Positions 1 through 4,166 of a stretch of DNA of 5,402 bases are shown here, piece by piece. Source of the DNA: GCA-2862585 sp963991165. Lineage in GTDB: Bacteria > Bacteroidota > Bacteroidia > Flavobacteriales > UBA7312. Each line of letters starts with the position of its first letter. The stretch's first letter is position 1. Below the pieces are notes generated by a model that saw only the letters and a list, made by a program, of their open reading frames with translations, did not search any database and was not told the DNA's origin. Both the position numbers and the translations under genes were made by a program. Location of the stretch: positions 1-5,402 of the forward strand of contig CAXDOW010000128.1 in assembly GCA_963991165.1 (NCBI GenBank). Direction: 5' to 3'.

Positions 1-33
1 CTTATACTAATAGGATTGAAAGGCGATAATTAA
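1..33 (+). other. possible 3' tail of an upstream gene, and leader of the first gene
   Basis: Two plus-strand frames are open from the left edge. One ends at TAA 31-33 and would encode ten residues, LILIGLKGDN; the other ends at TAA 27-29. Given the tight spacing elsewhere, one is probably the end of an upstream gene, and the first fits better because its stop touches the next ribosome binding site. A TATACT at 3-8 could be a -10 box, but its -35 region would lie outside the window. Neither reading can be confirmed from so few bases. Confidence 0.25.
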
Positions 34-43
34 GGAACTCAAG

Positions 44-265
44 ATGCAAAAGAAAAGCAAAACAAAACAAAAAAAAGACCTCGCAAGAGGCAAAAAGAAA
101 GCCGCCAAAGAGCTAAAGAAAAGCAAGTCAAACAAGATCAAGTCCATTAGGAGAAAAAACAGGAATACGAAAGAGCGTCAGCTAAAGAACGAAACCTTCA
201 GAATGGAAGATGAGATTAGAAAAATCCAAAACAGAGGGTTGACAATCAGAAAGAGTGGTGTATAA
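44..265 (+). CDS. small, highly basic protein of unknown function
   Basis: This encodes a 73-residue protein that I do not recognise. The first two thirds are almost entirely lysine, arginine and polar residues (for example KKSKTKQKK near the start and RRKNRNTKER in the middle). It contains no cysteine, no tryptophan and no hydrophobic segment. The last third (MEDEIRKIQNRGLTIRKS) could form a short helix. Such composition fits a nucleic-acid-binding or disordered, scaffold-associated phage protein, but this is inference from charge alone. The start is supported by AAGGA at 32-36, seven bases before the ATG. The stop shares a base with the next start (TAATG), so the two genes are probably translationally coupled. 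A consensus promoter begins inside its last codons. Confidence 0.7.
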   Translation: MQKKSKTKQKKDLARGKKKAAKELKKSKSNKIKSIRRKNRNTKERQLKNETFRMEDEIRKIQNRGLTIRKSGV

Positions 266-266
266 T
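239..266 (+). promoter_or_regulatory. perfect consensus sigma-70-type promoter at a gene junction
   Basis: TTGACA at 239-244 and TATAAT at 261-266 are both exact consensus hexamers, separated by 16 bases. The -10 box overlaps the stop codon of the first gene and the ATG of the second. Transcription would be expected to start near 273, inside the second gene and after its ATG. The promoter would therefore supply full-length message for the gene at 706, not the gene it touches. It may be a real host-polymerase promoter or a chance match; exact agreement at all twelve positions makes chance less likely. Confidence 0.5.
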
Positions 267-693
267 GAAGTTGTGGGGAGCGGTGGGCGTTTCGGTCGTA
301 ATTGCGGCAATAACACTTGGTGGAAAGTCTGAGCGTGACACCGCTCCTGGCACGGAGGGCGATAACCAGGAGATAATTTACCAGGAACTTGATGGCGAAA
401 AAGAATACAGATTAAATGATGGAACAAGGGTAGACCTGATTCACAACAAATTTGCCATTGAAATTGATTGGCAAGAAAAATGGGCTGAAGGTGTTGGACA
501 GTCTATTTATTATGCAATGAAGCTCAACCATCAAATGTCTCTAAAAGGAGCAGCATCGTACAAACCGCTTGTTATCCTGCTAACAAAAAGAAAAGACGAA
601 AGCTGGAAAAAATACAGAGACAGAGTAGAGTTTTGCAATGTTTCGTGCTGGGTTTTTGACGCCAAAACCAAGAAATGGCTAGACAAAAAATAA
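265..693 (+). CDS. N-terminally anchored protein with a putative PD-(D/E)XK nuclease-like core
   Basis: This encodes 142 residues. Residues 4-20 (WGAVGVSVVIAAITLGG) form a hydrophobic stretch that reads as a membrane anchor or signal peptide; there is no lipobox cysteine. A charged linker follows to about residue 45. The core has DGTRVDLI (Asp57), AIEIDWQEKW (Glu66, Asp68, Lys72) and GQSIYYA (Gln79, Tyr82/83), then a hydrophobic strand (PLVILL, 101-106). The order Asp, Glu-x-Asp/Lys, Gln-x-x-x-Tyr matches the RecB-like PD-(D/E)XK nuclease layout, with the usual third-position lysine replaced by Asp68 and a lysine at 72. I recall small bacterial proteins with similar D-G-T-R-x-D and A-I-E-x-D...K-W-x-E motifs, but could not search. 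Cys124 and Cys128 could pair if the domain is outside the cytoplasm. Ribosome binding is weak, so coupling to the upstream stop (TAATG) is likely. Nuclease activity is inference. Confidence 0.65.
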   Translation: MKLWGAVGVSVVIAAITLGGKSERDTAPGTEGDNQEIIYQELDGEKEYRLNDGTRVDLIHNKFAIEIDWQEKWAEGVGQSIYYAMKLNHQMSLKGAASYKPLVILLTKRKDESWKKYRDRVEFCNVSCWVFDAKTKKWLDKK

Positions 694-705
694 AGCGAAC
701 AAAAC

Positions 706-1065
706 ATGAACCAAGAAACAGTTAGTGCTGTCACATTTTATTTCTTTTGCACTTTGCTTACGATGCCTTTTTGGGCTCCCCTTGTAACCGAACTACTCAA
801 AACACTCAAGAAAACGGAAGTGGTAGTAGTGGAAAAACCTGTTACTATCTACAAAGAGCCCCAAGAAAATCCCTCCAAAAAGAAGAAGAAAAAGAAGAAA
901 TCAAGCAGTAAAACAAAAGAGCTGTTTATTTCGGAGGTTTCGGCATCCCTTGTCAGCATGGGCTTTGCTAAAAAAGATGCTAAAGATTTAGTGCTTGCAA
1001 CCGCAAAAGGTAAAAAGTACAAATCAGCAGAAGATTTGCTGACAGATTGCGTTACGGCTTTGTAA
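706..1065 (+). CDS. single-pass membrane protein with poly-lysine linker and RuvA-C/UBA-like C-terminal domain
   Basis: This encodes 119 residues in three visible parts. Residues 8-27 (VTFYFFCTLLTMPFWAPLVT) form a probable transmembrane helix. Residues 35-72 are a flexible linker containing eight consecutive lysines (58-65). Residues 73-119 look like a compact three-helix domain: EVSASLVSMGF, KKDAKDLVLATAKG and SAEDLLTDCVTAL. The pattern S/A-L-V-S-M-G-F, K/D-A, then a final L-L helix resembles the RuvA C-terminal domain and UBA domains, which bind protein partners. The resemblance is by eye. The domain would probably face the cytoplasm, since the lysine-rich linker follows the positive-inside rule. 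The gene starts 12 bases after the upstream stop without a clear Shine-Dalgarno sequence. It may be transcribed from the consensus promoter at 239-266. The function is unknown. Confidence 0.7.
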   Translation: MNQETVSAVTFYFFCTLLTMPFWAPLVTELLKTLKKTEVVVVEKPVTIYKEPQENPSKKKKKKKKSSSKTKELFISEVSASLVSMGFAKKDAKDLVLATAKGKKYKSAEDLLTDCVTAL

Positions 1066-1076
1066 TTGTGTATAAT
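1047..1076 (+). promoter_or_regulatory. sigma-70-like promoter for the large phage protein gene
   Basis: TTGCGT at 1047-1052 is followed after 18 bases by an exact TATAAT at 1071-1076. It sits across the stop of the upstream gene, with an expected start near 1083, leaving a leader of about 30 bases before the ATG at 1115. The ten bases GTGTATAATG around this -10 box also occur at the promoter at 239-266 (258-267). Confidence 0.5.
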
Positions 1077-1102
1077 GTAGCATAAAACATTAAATCTTAA
1101 AC

Positions 1103-1107
1103 AGGAG
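1103..1107 (+). promoter_or_regulatory. strong Shine-Dalgarno site
   Basis: AGGAG lies seven bases before the ATG at 1115 and fixes that start. It is the best-placed ribosome binding site among the first four genes, which fits high expression of the large protein. Confidence 0.75.
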
Positions 1108-1114
1108 AGCAGTT

Positions 1115-2311
1115 ATGCCACTTCCAAATAGGCGAGAAGACGAATCAAGAGAAAACTTTGTGAGCCGATGCATGACCGACACAAAGATCCAAGAAGAGTT
1201 TTCTGACAGAGATCAAAGACTCGCTGTGTGCATGACTAAAGCTTCTGAAGACATGTCAACAATGGCACAAGTGGATTTTAAATATAATATTGAAGAGCTT
1301 GGTTTTACAGAAGAACTAAACGAAGATAATTTCTATATCCCCACAGAAGCAGAATATGTAGAGATTGAAGGAGAAGAAACCGAAGACTGGGATATTGAGT
1401 TGGCTGAGTCTAGCCTGTGGGAAAACATTCAACGAAAAAAGGAGCGGGAAGGCAAAAATTACAAACCCGCTCGTACAGAAGAGGAGGGGCGACCAAGCCA
1501 AGAAGAGCTAAAGAAAGCCCAATCTGATAAGCCAGGACCAAAAGATCCTCGTAGAACTCCAGCACCCAAGAAAGATCAAAAAAGAGGTTCCAAAAGAAAC
1601 AAGCCCGATAGTGCCAAAAATCCAAGTGGTAAAATTACTTTTAGCAAAGAAACAACTGCCAAGCTTTCAAAGAAAGTGAAAGAGCATAACGCTAAAGGTA
1701 AGGGATCGAAGGCTACCCTAGGTATGCTCAAAGCTGTTTATCGCCGTGGTGCTGGGGCTTATTCAACAAGTCACGCTCCCAAGATGTCCAGAGATGGGTG
1801 GGCAATGGCTAGAGTAAATGCTTTTCTTACTTTGTTAAGAACTGGCAAACCCTCAAACTCAGCCTATACTCAAGACAATGATCTTTTGCCAAAGGGGCAC
1901 CCAAGAAAGTCTAAGGCTATGGTTGCATATTCTGCTTTTGAATATGAAAACCCAAAAACAGGAGAGGTCTTTACTTACAACAGGCAAGGAAATTACAAAA
2001 AAGATGGTGTAAGTTTAGTTTACAAAGGCAAAGCTGCCAAATACAAAGGGCGTACTGTAAAGCTTAACAAGCCTTTTAGAACTCCAGACGGTCCAAAGAA
2101 GTTTGCTGTATACGTTAAAAATGATAAAGACAAGGTTGTTATTGTGCGTTTTGGCGATCCCAATATGGAAATCAAGAGAGACAATCCTAAACGAAGAAAG
2201 TCATTTAGAGCAAGACATAAATGCGATACAAACCCTGGACCACGCTGGAAAGCTCGCTACTGGAGCTGCCGCCAGTGGATCGTGTTTTTACCCCTGTTTT
2301 TGATGTTCTAG
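1115..2311 (+). CDS. multi-domain phage protein, probable head/structural-module protein
   Basis: This encodes 398 residues. Residues 1-46 carry a phage motif with paired cysteines (FVSRCM, Cys19; EEFSDRDQRLAVCM, Cys39), often seen beside phage head or protease genes. Residues 56-102 are acidic, and 105-172 are charged, proline/lysine-rich and probably disordered. Residues 173-263 form a second domain with AVYRRGAGAYSTSH, GWAMARVNAFL and NDLLPKGHPRK; I believe this is the DUF5824 family, from memory. Residues 326-388 form a third module (GPKKFAVYVKND, FGDPNMEIKRD, RRKSFRARHKCD, ARYWSCRQW; Cys370, Cys385). I recognise this from T4-like cyanophage and other marine phage proteins, sometimes joined to prohead protease or scaffold genes. 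No protease domain is seen here. The last ten residues, after Trp388, are an odd hydrophobic tail, IVFLPLFLMF. It has its own promoter and Shine-Dalgarno site. The role in capsid assembly is inferred from family company. Confidence 0.8.
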   Translation: MPLPNRREDESRENFVSRCMTDTKIQEEFSDRDQRLAVCMTKASEDMSTMAQVDFKYNIEELGFTEELNEDNFYIPTEAEYVEIEGEETEDWDIELAESSLWENIQRKKEREGKNYKPARTEEEGRPSQEELKKAQSDKPGPKDPRRTPAPKKDQKRGSKRNKPDSAKNPSGKITFSKETTAKLSKKVKEHNAKGKGSKATLGMLKAVYRRGAGAYSTSHAPKMSRDGWAMARVNAFLTLLRTGKPSNSAYTQDNDLLPKGHPRKSKAMVAYSAFEYENPKTGEVFTYNRQGNYKKDGVSLVYKGKAAKYKGRTVKLNKPFRTPDGPKKFAVYVKNDKDKVVIVRFGDPNMEIKRDNPKRRKSFRARHKCDTNPGPRWKARYWSCRQWIVFLPLFLMF

Positions 2312-2329
2312 ATTAAATGTCAAATAAAC

Positions 2330-2335
2330 GAAGGT
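2330..2335 (+). promoter_or_regulatory. Shine-Dalgarno site of the glycosyltransferase/radical SAM cassette
   Basis: GAAGGT ends seven bases before the ATG at 2343 and supports that start. No convincing promoter is visible in the 31-base gap, so the cassette is probably read through from the upstream gene. Confidence 0.5.
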
Positions 2336-2342
2336 AAATAAC

Positions 2343-3281
2343 ATGGCAGTGCCAGGATTTTTTTTAGCAACTCACGGAGGACTAGGGGGCACAGAAACAT
2401 ACTTTGGGGGACTGATCAAGGCTGTACCGAACGATGGTATATATTGCAGATCGCCAGCAAATGGCTACCCTAAAGGCAATGGAGTACACTTATATAGACA
2501 AGTAACTACTGCTATACTATGGGCAATGGGGAGGCACATGCGACCTATAGAGAAACGCAGAAGGACTAGACCCTATACTATCTCCACAGTTCATGGAGGT
2601 GTCAGAAGTAAAAAATGGACGCAGCAATACATAAAAGCAGAAAAACCCGATAAAATAGTTTGCGTAAGTCAAGAAGCAAAAAGCGTTGTACCCTCTAATT
2701 ATCAAAATAAGTCGGTAGTAATTTATAATAGCATTAATACTGATAGACTACAGCCTACTATGTCTAAGGCAGATGCTAGAGAAAAGTACGGTATACCTGA
2801 TGACAAAAAGATCCTACTATACCTGGGCAGGATCAATAAGGATAAAGGAATCCACAACATATTACCAGTGCTAAGCTTAATGGGTAGTGACTGGATACTG
2901 GTAATGGTTGGGGCTGTATACCCCGAGACTCAGGAGTACGCCAACAGCCTAACCCAACACTCACAAGTCATACACATCCCGCCTCTTTCAGAAGTGGGGG
3001 ATGTGATCCAGCTTGCTGATAGGTCCATATCTTTATCTAGGCAAGAAGGGTTTGGATACTCAGTACTAGAGACTATGTACATGGGGGTGCCCACCGTAAC
3101 ATTCAATGTTGGGATAATACCAGAGATACCCGGCATACGGATACTACCTTGGAAACCAACATCCCACCAAATAGCAGAACAGATACTAGATGGTCATCTG
3201 TCTACTGACATTAAGCAACTAATAGAAAAAAAATTTAGCCATGAGGATTTTATAGAACAATGGAAACAGCTTTTAGTATAG
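2343..3281 (+). CDS. GT4-type glycosyltransferase (GT-B fold), compact form
   Basis: This encodes 312 residues and is predicted to transfer a sugar from a nucleotide-sugar donor; donor and acceptor cannot be read from sequence. The N-terminal half starts with a glycine-rich loop, THGGLGGTET (10-19), and has VHGG (83-86) and KIVCVSQEAK (104-113), the usual helix before the domain linker. IYNSIN (127-132) corresponds to the common N-G-V/I-D turn. The C-terminal donor domain begins with ILLYLGRINKDKGI (157-170); Arg163 and Lys168 are the expected diphosphate-contacting residues. It has the EX7E motif in QEGFGYSVLETMYMGVP (Glu235, Glu243). At 312 residues it is shorter than typical GT4 enzymes (about 350-400), with the loss in the acceptor-binding half. 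There is no signal peptide, so it is probably cytoplasmic. Its 3' end overlaps the radical SAM gene by 22 bases. Isoleucine is written ATA in 19 of 29 cases, unlike the flanking genes. Confidence 0.88.
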   Translation: MAVPGFFLATHGGLGGTETYFGGLIKAVPNDGIYCRSPANGYPKGNGVHLYRQVTTAILWAMGRHMRPIEKRRRTRPYTISTVHGGVRSKKWTQQYIKAEKPDKIVCVSQEAKSVVPSNYQNKSVVIYNSINTDRLQPTMSKADAREKYGIPDDKKILLYLGRINKDKGIHNILPVLSLMGSDWILVMVGAVYPETQEYANSLTQHSQVIHIPPLSEVGDVIQLADRSISLSRQEGFGYSVLETMYMGVPTVTFNVGIIPEIPGIRILPWKPTSHQIAEQILDGHLSTDIKQLIEKKFSHEDFIEQWKQLLV

Positions 3282-3994
3282 ACTATCATGTAATTGATAA
3301 TTGTAACCTAGCGTGTGATTTTTGCTCACACTATAGTAACTTCGCTAGACCTAAGTCTATATATACTATAGAACAAGCTACTGAAGAATGGGAAAAATGG
3401 AGACCATATATACAACCCAGCAGGCTTCACCTATTAGGGGGAGAACCCACACTACACCCAGATTTAGAACAGATGGCGAAGAAAGCACATCAAGTATGGG
3501 ATAAATCTGAAATATGGATATACACTAATGGCACATATCTAGATAGGCATCCCAACCTACATCATTACGTACACGGTATAGTGCTAATGAAGCACTACAA
3601 GGATATGGGTAGCATATTAGACCAATGCAATAGGTTCAATATAGCAGATGTCAGAGAATCCAGCCAATGGTTTAGATTCTACAATTTAGTAAACGGCAAG
3701 CCAACCCCCTTCAGGGATGAAGATAAGAGAGCGTCGTGGGCTAACTGCATAGCTAAAGAATGCGTAGTGCTGCGGAATAGTAAACTGTGGAAGTGTCCGC
3801 AGGTAGCATTTCATATGGATGCTAAAATAGATTGGCCAGAATTCAATAACTACGTAGCCCTAGATAACCCAGAAGGTCTATCAGAATGGCTAAAGAAAGA
3901 AGACGAGGAATGCTGTTCATGTTGTCCAGCTAACCCTAAACAATACCACAAACCTCTAGTACAATTAGGAATAGGAAATCCAAAAATAACATAA
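3260..3994 (+). CDS. radical SAM enzyme with SPASM/twitch-like auxiliary cysteines
   Basis: This encodes 244 residues. CNLACDFC gives the CX3CX2C motif (Cys15, Cys19, Cys22) that binds the SAM-cleaving [4Fe-4S] cluster. LLGGEPTLHPD (58-68) is the GGEP motif that contacts the SAM amino group, and IYTNG (87-91) is the usual next strand. Further cysteines at 163, 168 and 179 (NCIAKEC, KLWKCPQ) and at 218, 219, 221 and 222 (ECCSCCP) are arranged like a SPASM or shorter twitch domain that holds an auxiliary Fe-S cluster. Enzymes of this class include peptide modifiers and the aminocyclitol dehydrogenase BtrN. Because the gene overlaps a glycosyltransferase, a sugar substrate is my preferred guess, with peptide modification the alternative. 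The ATG at 3260 lies inside the upstream gene, 12 bases after GAGGA, implying coupled translation. ATA is 13 of 14 isoleucine codons and CTA 10 of 18 leucine codons. Confidence 0.88.
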   Translation: METAFSIDYHVIDNCNLACDFCSHYSNFARPKSIYTIEQATEEWEKWRPYIQPSRLHLLGGEPTLHPDLEQMAKKAHQVWDKSEIWIYTNGTYLDRHPNLHHYVHGIVLMKHYKDMGSILDQCNRFNIADVRESSQWFRFYNLVNGKPTPFRDEDKRASWANCIAKECVVLRNSKLWKCPQVAFHMDAKIDWPEFNNYVALDNPEGLSEWLKKEDEECCSCCPANPKQYHKPLVQLGIGNPKIT

Positions 3995-4007
3995 AGCGTG
4001 TGCTATT

Positions 4008-4020
4008 CCGCACCAAGCGG
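4008..4020 (+). other. small GC hairpin after the radical SAM stop
   Basis: CCGC and GCGG form a four-base-pair stem around a five-base ACCAA loop, starting 14 bases after the stop codon. There is no T-run, so it is not a terminator by itself. It might protect the 3' end of the message or be chance. Confidence 0.25.
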
Positions 4021-4049
4021 CTGATAACATATCTCTGTCATCAACAAAT

Positions 4050-4121
4050 AGGAGGTTAATCGCTGTTCACCCCATCATGGGTTTTGACCCGTTCAGCCTG
4101 TCACAGCGATGCCTCTTTTTT
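4050..4121 (+). terminator. strong intrinsic terminator with a long, structured loop
   Basis: AGGAGG (4050-4055) pairs with CCTCTT (4112-4117) with one G-U pair, and ATCGCTGT (4059-4066) pairs exactly with ACAGCGAT (4103-4110). A small internal loop of three bases against one separates the two stems. The 3' arm runs into six Ts (4116-4121). The 36-base apical region can itself fold, with GGGT 4079-4082 pairing to ACCC 4087-4090, or alternatively CCC 4071-4073 to GGG 4079-4081. The 5' arm looks like a perfect ribosome binding site but sits 21 bases before the nearest ATG, so it is better explained as terminator stem. It would end transcripts of the cassette before the second glycosyltransferase. 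Confidence 0.65.
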
Positions 4122-4138
4122 AACTTCAAAGCCACTTC

Positions 4139-4146
4139 TATAAATT
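4139..4146 (+). promoter_or_regulatory. possible T4-like late promoter box
   Basis: TATAAATT matches seven of eight positions of the T4 late promoter TATAAATA. It lies directly after the terminator and 20 bases before the ATG at 4167, leaving room for a short leader. A sigma-70 reading is weaker, since no good -35 hexamer is present. No sigma factor or gp55-like gene is in view, so use of a late-type promoter is inference. Confidence 0.35.
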
Positions 4147-4157
4147 TGAATATTATT

Positions 4158-4162
4158 GAGGA
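4158..4162 (+). promoter_or_regulatory. Shine-Dalgarno site that sets the second glycosyltransferase start
   Basis: GAGGA lies four bases before the ATG at 4167, slightly close but usable. It supports that start over the in-frame ATG at 4077, which lies inside the terminator loop. Confidence 0.5.
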
Positions 4163-4166
4163 TGAA

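Larger units (their letters stand above)
2343..3994 (+). other. two-gene cassette with foreign codon and oligonucleotide composition
   Basis: Hand counts show ATA isoleucine codons at 19/29 and 13/14 in the two genes, against 0/10 in the gene at 1115, 0/5 in the gene at 44 and 9/25 in the gene at 4167. CTAG occurs 11 times in these 1.65 kb, five times in the preceding 2.34 kb and not at all in the following 1.4 kb. No inverted or direct repeats of convincing length flank the block, and no recombinase is present. It reads as a moron-like cassette gained from a different genome. Confidence 0.6.

Noticed and set aside
877..900. Lysine-codon run considered as a frameshifting slippery site
   Set aside because: AAA and AAG alternate so that no run of six or more As forms a classic slippery heptamer, and the downstream domain is already in frame.
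2103..2303. Plus-strand open frame inside the large phage protein gene
   Set aside because: It is a shifted frame within a conserved coding module, without its own Shine-Dalgarno sequence.
2279..2342. Direct repeats or att-like sites at the cassette edges compared with 3995-4050
   Set aside because: Only short AT-rich similarities such as TCAAATAA against TCAACAAATA were found, too weak to call.
4059..4110. Structured region considered as a riboswitch, including the glutamine type found in cyanobacteria and their phages
   Set aside because: GTTCACCC is reminiscent of that class, but the expected GGAAGTAGG-like conserved strand is absent; a terminator explains the pairing and T-run.
3995..4115. 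Possible tRNA or tRNA remnant
   Set aside because: No cloverleaf, anticodon arm or TTCGA-type loop could be assembled.
4077..4166. In-frame N-terminal extension of the second glycosyltransferase
   Set aside because: It lies over the terminator loop, T-run and promoter-like box, its nearest Shine-Dalgarno-like sequence is 21 bases away and paired in a stem, and a better start follows at 4167.
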